Source: Mesostigma viride
Taxonomy: Eukaryota > Streptophyta > Mesostigmatophyceae > Mesostigmatales > Mesostigmataceae
Assembly: GCA_009746045.1 (NCBI GenBank)
Contig: RPFO01002327.1
Coordinates: forward strand, 1-32,112
Direction: 5' to 3'
DNA length: 32,112 nt
Positions 1-8,946 of this stretch are shown here, in pieces (the stretch's first letter is position 1; every line of letters starts with the position of its first letter). The position numbers and the translations under genes are program-made. Below the pieces are notes generated by a model. It made no database searches. It saw only the letters and a program-made list of their open reading frames with translations, and had not been told where the DNA came from.

Positions 1-75
1 CCCAACCCCCCCAGGGCACGTACACACACTCGGGTACACCGCCAGCCGAAGCTAGAGACAGGTACAGGTGAGGTC

Positions 76-2138
76 ATGGAGAGACCTGTGGAAGGCTCGC
101 TACGATCCAGATCTAGTTCCCCAGCGGATGGGGACAATCTAGACGCCTTGACCAGGCAGGAAGAGGACAGAAGTGACCAAGAGATACTACAGGGGGGCTC
201 GCAGCAGCAGCAGCAACAGCATCAACCACAGCAGCAGCAGCAGCAACAACCCCAGCAACAACGGCAACCCCGGTTACAGCAACAACAACTCCAGACGAGA
301 CCACAATGGCCACCATCGGGTCCTGAGCAGCAGGGGGACGAGAATGAAGATACCCTGCACTACCGCCATCAGCAGCCAGGCACCGGGCGGCCAACGCATC
401 CTTGGGCAGGTCGGGGCGGCCCCAGGGACCTCCACCGGGCCCCACACACCGGGGCAGACGCAGAGTGTCCTTCGGCAGCACGTCCCTGTTACCCACGGCG
501 CTCTGGTATTCGGATGAGGAAGGGGAGATCCCAGGGGCAGATGGCGAGTTCGATGACCTGGAAGGGACTAACGAGGTGGACGAGGGAACTGTCACGCAGG
601 GCCCGCCCGTTGGTACTCCTAGACCACGGACCAGACCAGGGGAGACCAGGAGCAGTGTCACCACCCGAGACGAGGAGACTCATACGCCCGTCCAGCGCCC
701 GGCACCTCAACCGCAGCGCCCACGGGTGCTTGACCAAAGCGCGGTCTCCTCGCCTGCGCCTGCTGGCAACCTCAGCTTTAGCAGGGTGGCCTTGGATGAC
801 CCGGGGTACGAACACCCCTCCTCCGTACAGGTGCGGCGGACTCATGGTACGCCGCCCAGATCCGGCTCTCTCCCCCGGTCGCAGCCCCCCACCTTCGGCG
901 ATATCCCCCACGTAGACGTCGGTGGGCCCATCACCGCCGCGGTAAAGGCCCCACCGATGCCCAATTTCAAGAATGTACCCAAGCTGCACGCGGACATGAA
1001 ACCGCGCGAGGTAGAGGAATGGGGACGCATGTGGCGACAGCAGTATACCATCTGGCGCAATCACCACAACTGGCAGCTGGCCACCAGCGATCTGATTCCG
1101 CTAGTGGTTAACTCCTGTATGGACCCCTCGGTGGTGAGCATCTTGAACTGTGAGAGCATCGCGTCCCAGTCATACCCGCAAACCTTAGCGGAGCTGATGG
1201 ACCGGGTGCGTCGCAAGCTGGTGCCCCCAGATGCTACACTCCACGAGCGGATCGCCTTCAGCAAGCTGCGCCAGGGGACCACCCCATATCGCGAGTTTCT
1301 GTCTAAGTTCGAGTCCAGCGCCGCCTACCTGGCTGACATGACCTGGTATGAGTACAAGAGCAGGTTCATCGAGGCACTCTGTCCTGAGCTGCAGGACGAG
1401 GTATTCAAGCACTACGCTGATGTCCCTTGGGAGGAGTGGGACATCTTGAATATCCAGAGGTATCTCCTACAGGTGGCCGACGTAGTGGCTCGCGGGCGTG
1501 CACCCTCAGTGCGCCGTTTCTTCAGACCAGCTCCCCCGCGACGGGTGAATCAGATGTACTCCACTGAGTTCGCCGGCGAGGAGGAGGACGAGTACCTCGA
1601 CGACCCGGACGAGGGCTACACTGACCATGGCGTCAACGCGATCGACGCTAGCAAGGCGCGCTGCTTCATGTGCAGCGAGGTGGGGCACCTCAAGCGCGAC
1701 TGCCCCAAGCTCCGGGGCAAGCACGCCAGTCGTGGGGCAGGAGAAGGGGAACCCAGTGTTCGTTTCTCTGGCCCGGCCTTCGGCAGCCGCCCCGACTCCT
1801 CCGGTCCTCGGGACCGACCCCGCAACGCGGGTGAGCGTGCGGCTCGCCTGCAGCACGCCAGACAGGTTCCGACGCAGTACCAGCAGCCGCGACCACCCGC
1901 GACCAGCTCTACCAAGGGCGTGTTGCGCGCGGTCAACGAGATTGAGGCGCGGCGACAGTCCTCCTCTTTCGGCCATACGCAGGCAGTGGCAGGCTACGAG
2001 TATGACGACGAGGAGGGGGCTGACGAAGAGGAGGAGGGGGGGAAGAGGGCGGGCGGTCGGGCGAGGCGGCCTCCCGTCCCACCGCTCCTCGGGAGTAGTA
2101 GCCCTGCCCGTGGGCTTGGGTCCCGGGGTAGGGGATAG
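76..2138 (+). CDS. gag: Gag polyprotein of Ty3/gypsy element (frame break near 400)
   Basis: Gag is the structural protein that forms the virus-like particle and binds genomic RNA. The open frame 402-2138 holds a retrotransposon-gag helical region (about 950-1510, with WGRMWRQQYTIW and WYEYKSRFIEALCPEL) and one zinc knuckle, CFMCSEVGHLKRDC (CX2CX4HX4C, at about 1662-1703). Basic and proline-rich sequence follows. A separate frame starting at the ATG at 76 encodes a glutamine-rich leader (199-300) and runs past 402. I infer that the true start is at 76 and that a one-base break near 350-480 moves the reading into the main frame; a start at 402 (GRSGRPQGPPPG) is the alternative. The end of gag overlaps the protease frame, as expected if pol is reached by +1 frameshifting. 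Confidence 0.85.
199..300 (+). repeat. CAG/CAA-rich polyglutamine tract in gag leader
   Basis: Imperfect runs of CAG and CAA encode mostly glutamine, with some proline and arginine, in the frame that begins at 76. The same bases read as serine/asparagine in the next frame. The tract is a length-variable microsatellite lying just upstream of the apparent gag frame change. Confidence 0.7.
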
Positions 2139-2850
2139 GGTAGAAAAATCAGATGGTAGCCCCGACGCGGAGTCAACTAGAGTAGAGGTAGACGTCAATA
2201 ACGTGGCCGCAGACGCGTCCACCCAACCGGCGGCGCGTGCATCTCAAGGAGGGTCGCGACATCTGTTTCTTTTCAGCGGAGGGTTACTGGTCCCTCCCAC
2301 CATCCTTGATCCGTATTTGAAGGAGAAAACGATCATGGACGTGAAGTTCCTGGTCGACACCGGCGCCTCCACGTCCTTCATCAACGAGGCCCTGGTGCGT
2401 CGGCTGGGCCTGGTACCACGACCACACACCACGGCAGTGTACGTCACCTACTCAGACGGCCGGCGACACCAATCGCCGGGCCTAGCAGACATCAAGGGTG
2501 TGCTGCAGGGCACGCCGGTGGACCTGGTGGCGACTATTGCGCCGTTGGGCGCTGCCGACATCATCATTGGAGTGGACTGGCTGGACAAGCAGGATGTGGA
2601 CATCAGTGTGCGCCGGCGGGTCGTTTGGTTTCCGGACGGTTCATTCTGGTGCCCAGACAGCGAGTATAGGGCACAGGCCGCTGAGGTCCATAACATTACA
2701 CACGAGCGCTCGGCGGACGGGCCTCGACCAGCGTCCCAGATCTTGATGAGTAGCAAGACGCTGGCGCGCCAGCTCCGGAAGGGCAAGGAGTACGCGATGT
2801 ACCGGATAGACCTGGACAGCACTCAGGCCCTGCTCATCCCGTTTTGTTGA
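1627..2850 (+). CDS. pro: Pol N-terminal part: aspartic protease
   Basis: This frame lies +1 relative to gag and overlaps it from 1627 to 2138; real coding probably begins near 2100. It contains a retroviral-type aspartic protease core, FLVDTGASTSFINEALVRRLG, with the catalytic aspartate codon at 2356-2358, and the downstream ADIIIGVDWLDKQ flap and hydrophobic segment typical of Ty3/gypsy proteases. The enzyme matures Gag and Pol. The frame stops at TGA 2848-2850, exactly where the inserted elements begin, so the protease is cut off from RT. If the insertion is removed at its TTGA duplication, the frame joins RT in phase, but the TGA remains at the join. Confidence 0.85.
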   Translation: MASTRSTLARRAASCAARWGTSSATAPSSGASTPVVGQEKGNPVFVSLARPSAAAPTPPVLGTDPATRVSVRLACSTPDRFRRSTSSRDHPRPALPRACCARSTRLRRGDSPPLSAIRRQWQATSMTTRRGLTKRRRGGRGRAVGRGGLPSHRSSGVVALPVGLGPGVGDRVEKSDGSPDAESTRVEVDVNNVAADASTQPAARASQGGSRHLFLFSGGLLVPPTILDPYLKEKTIMDVKFLVDTGASTSFINEALVRRLGLVPRPHTTAVYVTYSDGRRHQSPGLADIKGVLQGTPVDLVATIAPLGAADIIIGVDWLDKQDVDISVRRRVVWFPDGSFWCPDSEYRAQAAEVHNITHERSADGPRPASQILMSSKTLARQLRKGKEYAMYRIDLDSTQALLIPFC

Positions 2851-2954
2851 AGGGGACGTGGCGCGCCGAATATTTTCCGCGCCAAAAAATTCGCGGTACC
2901 GTCCGTACGGTGTATAATGTGTGCCCGGACCGCTCAACCCTCGCGGAAGTGGCC

Positions 2955-3086
2955 ATGGCGGCATGCCTTTATGCAATATTAATCGATATGGCACGTAAAC
3001 AGCTAGAAAAAATGCTTGAATTTCGCAGAAGATTAGTTGATGACCTCATGGCGTGGCGGAAAGTTTACGGTTTGCAATATCGCTAA
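2955..3086 (+). CDS. Small ORF (43 codons) in element A
   Basis: An ATG in a good eukaryotic context (GTGGCCATGG) opens 43 codons including ARKQLEKMLEFRRRLVDDL, which would form an amphipathic helix. It may be the first exon remnant of a transposase or accessory protein, or a chance ORF. I do not recognise it and nothing downstream in element A extends it convincingly. Confidence 0.2.
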   Translation: MAACLYAILIDMARKQLEKMLEFRRRLVDDLMAWRKVYGLQYR

Positions 3087-4736
3087 TTTCTCGAACGGCT
3101 ACGGGCGCGGGGGTCCAGGATATAATTTCTCTTGCGGATCATGAAATTTAATGCAGGTTTGCGGCAGCTATTGTGAGGCAACGTAGGCTCTAAAGAGCGA
3201 TTATGAAGCTAACTTAATGGTGTTGTCGAGTTTGTGCCGAAGCTTCCCGGTTTCTTTTACATTTCCGGGATTCAAGGTAAGAACCTACGCAGGCCTGCGC
3301 ATGTCGCCTTCGACGTATTCACGGAAGGCGCACCTTCCTTGTTCGCCTGATCAATGGATGATGTCTTTTATTGTTCGAGCTTGCGTGACAGTTTATGCAT
3401 GAAACATTTCCACGCAGGCAGGTGCATTAAGGTCGGCCTTTCGCCTTTTTTTCGGGCAGTTTCCCTGCAGGAAGCGCTCCATTTCTTTCGGTTGCATCGT
3501 AAGATTCCTAGCTATTTCGTACAATTTCGTGTAGTTTGTGGCTGGCATGCTAAATGCGCCGAGGTCAAGTTGTTGGTAATGTGTTGACATTTGTTTTCCA
3601 TAATCCTTTGGACGTGACCTTGCTCAGACGCTTTGTTATGTGCCGGATCTGACACGCCTGTTTTAGAACGACATCCGGCATGTGCCTAGAGGCTAACAAG
3701 CTGGCATCAGCTTCTTAGCAAATTGCCCTATTGGAAAGGAAGGTGAGAGTGGTTCTTTTGCTGGCCATACTGCATGAGTGGCATTGCATTAGATAGGTGT
3801 TTCCATTGCTTTCCTTGAGCTATAACCATTAAGACTTCCCTGCTATGTGTGCAGCAAGGCAAGCTGGATAGGATGTGAATGCTTGGCATACAACATGTAT
3901 GATTTGCTGCCAAGTTTGCAGGCTGCAGTTGCCTCTATTGCTTGGGCAATCTTTCTAAGGTTTTTACACGTATACTTGCTGAGTTCTTGGCATAAATTTA
4001 CATGGTAACCTTGGGCTGAGCTTAGTGTATGCTCTCTTGGTGTGTGTATGCCTAGCGATGGTGTTGCTATGCGCACGCTGGCAAGGCTGGCCATGCTGAG
4101 GGCAGGGGAGGGCAGATGAGGTGCCTAGCCTTTTCTTATGTTGTGTGATCGAGTTGGGCATGTTTTTTGGCTTCTTGGATGGAAAACATGATGCCTAGGT
4201 GGCCTTATACACAGAAAAACCTCATTTAGCGTATGTTCAGGTTTTAGCACGCCAAACGCAATAACTTGAGCTAGACTTGTCGGAATGACCTGGGACTTGG
4301 ACCACTGCTGTCCCCCTGTTAGCCGGATTTTCGCTACATTTTGTTGCCTAATCTGAAGTGTTTATGACATGTTTATTCCCAATGTCCGGTAAAAAAAGGG
4401 TACTTTTGCGGGGAAATTAATAACTGTTCAAGGTTTTGTCATTTTCATGATGTAAATAGCTCAGCAAGCTACAAACTCAGGGAACTATAGACGCTACATT
4501 TTTTTTTGCCAACAAATGAGTGCATGGGCTGGGGCATACATAGCCCTAATTAGCGTCTTTTTCTATTTATAGCGCTATATTGGCGTATATGTGGGGGTAG
4601 TACCCCCAACAAGTGCATGGACAACTCACTAGAGATGTTATTTAGTGCCCCCAATCATAATTTAGCATGGTGCAACTGAAATTCAAGTGATATTAGCATG
4701 GGTCAAGTTTTAAGGTTTTTGGGGTGCCACCTCCCC
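3087..4736. other. Non-coding interior of element A
   Basis: No convincing coding region, RNA gene or ordered repeat was found in this stretch. Short open frames occur on both strands, but none has motif content or biased composition. T-rich and AT-rich patches predominate. Confidence 0.4.
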
Positions 4737-4843
4737 TTAAGTGGCCAGCCGGAGCGGCTGCTTAGGTTTTAGCGGGCAAGTGTTCGAAGCGCGTCATTGG
4801 TGAATTACTCGGGAACTTGGGTTTCCCCGCGAAACTCCAACCG

Positions 4844-5155
4844 CACGTTCAGATTTCCAAATCTCAAGTAAAGTTCGGCGCAACTTTCTGAACGGGGGCA
4901 GTTGACGAGCAGCATTCCTCCGGACGAATGAATTGCGTTCCATACTTGCGCAAAATTTTGAAAGGTAGCTTGCGTGCAGCCCTACTAAAATTTGCGCGGA
5001 CGTTCAGATTTCCAAATCTCGGGTAAATTTCGGCGGAACTTTCTGAACGGGGGTAGTTGGCGGGCAGCGTTCCTCCAGACGAATGAAATGCGTTCCATAC
5101 TAGCGCAAAATTTTGAAAGGTAGCTTGCGTGCAGCCCTACTAAAATTTGCGCGAA
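4844..5155. repeat. Tandem duplication, about 155-bp unit, in element B
   Basis: Two adjacent copies share ACGTTCAGATTTCCAAATCT near their start and GCGTGCAGCCCTACTAAAAT near their end, starting near 4844 and 4998. They differ by scattered substitutions. Confidence 0.8.
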
Positions 5156-5350
5156 GTGTGGGACTGAAAATTCGTAACGGAAACTTTTTGGTAGTTGCCG
5201 TCACTTCCTTTTGTGCAAACGTGTGGGAGTGAAAATTCGTAACGGAAACTTTTTGGTAGTTGCCGTCACTTCATTTTGCGCGAGTGTTGGGCTGAAAATT
5301 CGTAACGGAAACTTTTTTGTAGTTGCCGTCACTTCCTTTGGTTCGACTGA
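5156..5350. repeat. Three tandem units of about 64 bp in element B
   Basis: Units start near 5156, 5221 and 5284. Each contains CTGAAAATTCGTAACGGAAA or a one-base variant, followed by AGTTGCCGTCACTTC. The third runs into a short GAAATTCGCT duplication. Confidence 0.8.
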
Positions 5351-5495
5351 AAATTCGCTGAAATTCGCTGAATTCGTACCGTAGCCTAATTTTTAGTACC
5401 TCGAAGTGACGGGGCACCTAAAAATTTGCCCACAAGTACACTTGGCAGCGCGCTCACTGGGAAAAATTGTACAGCCGCTCCGGCGGGCCACTTGA

Positions 5496-7172
5496 ACGAA
5501 TTGTAATGTTAATGAGATTGGTGCCGGCTTCACACCGGACGAGCTGGCGCGGTTCAACGCCGTCCTGGAGAAGCGCACTAATCTCTTCGCGGATCGCACC
5601 CCCCAGTTCCCTCCCAATCGATCGGTGTTACATTGTGTCCAGCTCCAGGAGGGTTCCGGGCCTACAGTGTCTCCCATGTACCGCATGGGCCCAGTCGAGC
5701 TGGTGGAGCTCAAGAAGATCCTCATTTCCCTGCTCGATGCTGGGCTCATTGAACCCAGCAACAGTCCCTTCTCAGCGGGCGTGCTACTCGTCCCCAAGCC
5801 AGGGGGCAAGTGGCGTCTGGTGACCGATTACCGGAAGCTGAACGCCATCACCGTCAAGTCCCGGTATCCTCTACCGCGGATCGACGACATCTTCAACCGC
5901 GTCCAGGGGGCTACGTGTTTCACCGTCATCGACTGTGCGGACGGGTTTTGGCAGCTGCGCATCGCGCCAGAAGACTGCCACAAGACCGCGTTCGCTACGC
6001 CCTTCGGTCACTACCAGTTTCGTGTGGCGGCAATGGGGCTGTGTAATTCGCCAGCGTCCTTCCAGATGCTGATGAACGACATCCTCCGTCCGGTGATGGG
6101 CACCGCCCACTTGCCGCAGGTCTCTCAGGACCTGGCGGACCCGCAGAAGGGGGCGCGCCCGCCCTGGACCTACAAGCGCACGTGCGCGCTGGCGTATCTA
6201 GACGACATCCTGGTGTACTCCAAGACGTTCGAGGAGCACCTGGAGGATGTTGACGCAGTGCTGCAGATCATGGAGGATGAGCACCTGTCGGCGCGGAAGG
6301 CCAAGGTGCGCGCCGGTCGCTGCGTGCCGTTTCTGGGCCATACTCTGTCCGCGGAGGGCATCGCGACCGACCCTGAGAAGATCGAGTCCGTCCAGCAATG
6401 GCCTGTCCCTACGGACGTGAAAGGGGTGCGCAGTTTCCTGGGATTGGCATCTTACTACCGACGGTTCATCCCGCGGTTTGCCACCATCGCCGCCCCGATC
6501 AACGCTCTTCTCAAGAAGGGTACCCCGTTCCTTTGGGCTGAGCAGTGCCAACAGGCTTTCGAGGCGCTTAAGCGCCACCTCACCACAGCGCCAGTCCTTG
6601 TCCTGCCGGATCCGGCCCTTCCTTTCGTCGTGGCCACGGACGCCAGTAAGGTGGCCATTGGGGGTGTTCTCCTGCAGGACCAAGGCAAGGGCCTTCAGCC
6701 CATCGAGTACATCTCACGCACGATGATTCCGGCGGAGCGGAATTATCCAGTGCATCAGCAGGAACTCCTGGCAGTAGTCTACAGCTGCCACACGTGGCGT
6801 CATAATCTCTTGGGGGCCCAGTTTTCGGTGGCCATCAGTGAGCAGGGGGATCTCGACCCCCATCGCCTGGTGATCCACACGGACCACCGGCCGCTCACCC
6901 ACCTCCTGGTGCAGCCCAACTTGACGCCCCGTCAGGCGCGGTGGATGGAGTACCTGTCACAGTTTGCGCCGTTCAAGATCCAATATGTCAAGGGCGCGGA
7001 CAATGTGGTGCCCGACGCCCTCTCGCGACGGGCGGACTATTGGTTCTACGAGGACATGGACGTGCTGCATACCACCTGTGTCCCAGTGGCCGCCCCGGGG
7101 ACCGCCTACGGTGTGGAACCACGGTCTCCCAGCCCGCCACTTGTTTCATCTTGGGCACACCACCATGGATGA
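5496..7172 (+). CDS. pol: Pol middle part: reverse transcriptase and RNase H
   Basis: This region copies the element RNA into DNA and removes the RNA strand. The frame opens directly after the inserted block. The RT core is complete: KWRLVTDYRKLNAIT, PRIDDIF, FTVIDCADGFWQL (first catalytic aspartate), FATPFGHYQFRVAAMGLCNSPASFQ, and AYLDDILVYSKT (the YxDD box, about 6195). The connection domain includes FLGLASYYRRFIP. RNase H follows with ATDASKVAIGGVLL, HQQELLAVVYSC and HTDHRPLTHLL, which supply the D-E-D residues. The frame ends at 7172, shortly after DALSRRADYW, in a linker. Integrase continues in another frame, so one base change, or a recoding event, lies between about 7080 and 7172. Confidence 0.95.
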   Translation, partial: TNCNVNEIGAGFTPDELARFNAVLEKRTNLFADRTPQFPPNRSVLHCVQLQEGSGPTVSPMYRMGPVELVELKKILISLLDAGLIEPSNSPFSAGVLLVPKPGGKWRLVTDYRKLNAITVKSRYPLPRIDDIFNRVQGATCFTVIDCADGFWQLRIAPEDCHKTAFATPFGHYQFRVAAMGLCNSPASFQMLMNDILRPVMGTAHLPQVSQDLADPQKGARPPWTYKRTCALAYLDDILVYSKTFEEHLEDVDAVLQIMEDEHLSARKAKVRAGRCVPFLGHTLSAEGIATDPEKIESVQQWPVPTDVKGVRSFLGLASYYRRFIPRFATIAAPINALLKKGTPFLWAEQCQQAFEALKRHLTTAPVLVLPDPALPFVVATDASKVAIGGVLLQDQGKGLQPIEYISRTMIPAERNYPVHQQELLAVVYSCHTWRHNLLGAQFSVAISEQGDLDPHRLVIHTDHRPLTHLLVQPNLTPRQARWMEYLSQFAPFKIQYVKGADNVVPDALSRRADYWFYEDMDVLHTTCVPVAAPGTAYGVEPRSPSPPLVSSWAHHHG

Positions 7173-8868
7173 CTTGTCACCCCTCCCGGAGGAGACGGTT
7201 CAACCAAGCGCCCACGAGGACGTGGACACCCCCGGGGAGGGGGAGGGGTCGCATGCGCGCGTGCCCCTTAGTCATGTGGTGCCGCCCCAGGGAATTTTTC
7301 AGCTTCAGCCGCTCGGCCCTCCCACAGTCTTCTCAGAATTCGTCAACCAGGCGGGTACGGATGCGGCAGAACCGGCTGCGGACGTGTTCACAGTCACGTC
7401 GGACTTGGAGATGCTGATCAGCCGTTTCACGATCACGGAGGAAGCAGCACTTGAAGCCATCCGGGCACATCCCCAGCAGATGGGGGCCTATCCTTGCAAG
7501 TTCCAGGAGGGGCGCCTGTTCGTGAGTCCCCAGCCGGAGGAATGGCGGCTGTATGTTCCTGAGCTTTGTAGGGCTGCCCTGCTTCACGAGCTCCATGATT
7601 CTCTTCTGGGCGGACATCAGGGAAGTCACCGTCTCCTTCCCCGGGCACGTAAGCACTTCTACTGGCCAGGGATGAAGGAGTATATCGAGACGTATGTGCG
7701 CCAGTGCCCCTCGTGTCAGATCATGAAGTCCAGGAACACGGGCTCTCAGGCCGTCCCTAAGACGCTGCCGGATCCTATGGGTCCTTGGGATTCTATCATG
7801 ATGGACTTCATCGGCCCGTTTAAGAAGACGAAGAACGGCAACAGCATGGTCTTGGTGTTCGTGGACCGCCTGACGCGCATGTGTCACCTGGCTCCGTGTC
7901 CGGTCGACCTCACAGCGGAGGAGTGCGCCAAGATATACCTGACGCACGTGTTTCGGTTTCACGGGCTCAGCCGGCAGTTCATCTCTGACCGCGACAAGCT
8001 CTTCACGGCCAAATTCTGGCATCAGTTTTTCGAGCAACTGGGCACCAAGGTGTCGCTGGGCACGGCCTACCACAGCTCGTGGTCGCACCTGGTGGAGCGG
8101 TTGAACCGCACGGTGCAAGAGACCATGCGACACTACACCGACACGGTGGGCAGCAATTGGGAAGAACTTCTGGGCTTGGTGGAGTTTTCCCTGAACAATG
8201 CCCCCCAGGCCGCCCATGGGTTTACCCCCTTTTTCCTCAACTCCGGCCGACACCCTCTCACACCGCCCGACTTGCTTGGGAGCCACGAGCTTGGAGAGGA
8301 TCAGGTCAAGCGGGATACCCTGCAGGGGGTTGAGCGGTTGCTGCAGCGGATGCACCAGGCGCATAACAGCGCGGTTCAGGGCTATCGCGCAGCGGCAGCG
8401 CGGTATCTGGAGAGGACAGCCGGCAAGCGGGATCACCGGACGCCGTCCATCGAGGTGGGCGATTGGGTCCTGGTTGAGGGCCCGCAGATCGGGCGATTTT
8501 CGCACAAGGTGGAGAAGGAGCTGAAGACTAAGCTCCGACCCATGTTCCTGGGTCCCTACAAGGTCCTCACCAAGTTCGACGACGTCATGTTCCAGGTGGA
8601 CATTCCAGTGTCATGGAACCTCACGTCCAACCGTTTCCACCGTGACCAGCTCAAGTTGTATCACCAGAATACCATTCAGGGCAGGGTCAATCCCCCAGCC
8701 CCACTGGAGTTCAATCCGGACACGGGGGAACAGGAGGACGAGGTGGCAGCGATCGTGGGACACCGGGATGTCAAACGGGGACGAGGGTTCCAGCGACAAT
8801 ACCGGGTGCGATGGCGATTCGCACAACACGAGTCTGAGGACTCCTGGCGCACCGCTACCGAGTTATAG
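6964..8868 (+). CDS. int: Pol C-terminal part: integrase with chromodomain-like tail
   Basis: Integrase joins retroelement DNA to the genome. Authentic coding begins inside the overlap with the RT frame (before 7172). An HHCC zinc finger is visible (HELHDSLLGGHQ then CPSC, about 7585-7720). The catalytic core has MMDFIGPF, FISDRDKLFT and HLVERLNRT, which supply D, D and E. Around the glutamate the usual HPQTDGQSE-type segment is replaced by HSSWSHLVE, an unusual variant. Near the end, EDEVAAIVGHRDVKRGRG and QYRVRWRFAQHESEDSW resemble a chromodomain, which in chromoviruses steers integration to marked chromatin. The stop is at 8866-8868. Confidence 0.93.
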   Translation: MRRSRSNMSRARTMWCPTPSRDGRTIGSTRTWTCCIPPVSQWPPRGPPTVWNHGLPARHLFHLGHTTMDDLSPLPEETVQPSAHEDVDTPGEGEGSHARVPLSHVVPPQGIFQLQPLGPPTVFSEFVNQAGTDAAEPAADVFTVTSDLEMLISRFTITEEAALEAIRAHPQQMGAYPCKFQEGRLFVSPQPEEWRLYVPELCRAALLHELHDSLLGGHQGSHRLLPRARKHFYWPGMKEYIETYVRQCPSCQIMKSRNTGSQAVPKTLPDPMGPWDSIMMDFIGPFKKTKNGNSMVLVFVDRLTRMCHLAPCPVDLTAEECAKIYLTHVFRFHGLSRQFISDRDKLFTAKFWHQFFEQLGTKVSLGTAYHSSWSHLVERLNRTVQETMRHYTDTVGSNWEELLGLVEFSLNNAPQAAHGFTPFFLNSGRHPLTPPDLLGSHELGEDQVKRDTLQGVERLLQRMHQAHNSAVQGYRAAAARYLERTAGKRDHRTPSIEVGDWVLVEGPQIGRFSHKVEKELKTKLRPMFLGPYKVLTKFDDVMFQVDIPVSWNLTSNRFHRDQLKLYHQNTIQGRVNPPAPLEFNPDTGEQEDEVAAIVGHRDVKRGRGFQRQYRVRWRFAQHESEDSWRTATEL

Positions 8869-8946
8869 CGGGGTGCGCTCGCTTATTAGAAGCATATAAG
8901 AAGACGCACCAGTTGCGTTAGCAGACCACATCCGGTAGGGTGTAGG

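Larger units (their letters stand above)
2851..4736. mobile_element. Element A, non-coding DNA transposon with short terminal inverted repeats
   Basis: The left end begins AGGGGACGTGGC. The right end, read on the other strand, begins AGGGGAGGTGGC, and about 16 of the first 20 positions agree. The tetranucleotides at the ends are TTGA on the left and TTAA on the right. The interior of about 1.9 kb is less GC-rich than the retroelement. It carries no recognisable transposase, only a 43-codon ORF near the left end. This suggests a non-autonomous or decayed element of a family that targets TTRA-like sites; I do not assign a superfamily. Confidence 0.5.
4741..5491. mobile_element. Element B, about 750-bp MITE-like element
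   Basis: The left end GTGGCCAGCCGGAGCGGCTG (4741-4760) matches the reverse complement of the right end (about 5472-5491) at all but one position. TTAA precedes it and TTGA follows it. It has no ORF of note. The interior consists largely of two tandem repeat families. Size, good terminal inverted repeats and lack of coding are typical of a miniature inverted-repeat element. Confidence 0.7.
2847..5495. mobile_element. 2.6-kb compound insertion between protease and RT
   Basis: TTGA (extendable to TTGAA) occurs at 2847-2850 and again at 5492-5495, consistent with a 4-5 bp target duplication. Between them lie elements A and B, separated by TTAA at 4737-4740. The block splits pol. Removing it with one TTGA copy keeps codon phase: protease codons start at positions with remainder 1 and RT codons at positions with remainder 0, and the offset equals the length removed. 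Confidence 0.6.

Noticed and set aside
113-664. Antisense frames opposite gag, RT and integrase (for example 7333-8505 minus)
   Set aside because: Shadows of GC-rich coding on the other strand, with no domain of their own.
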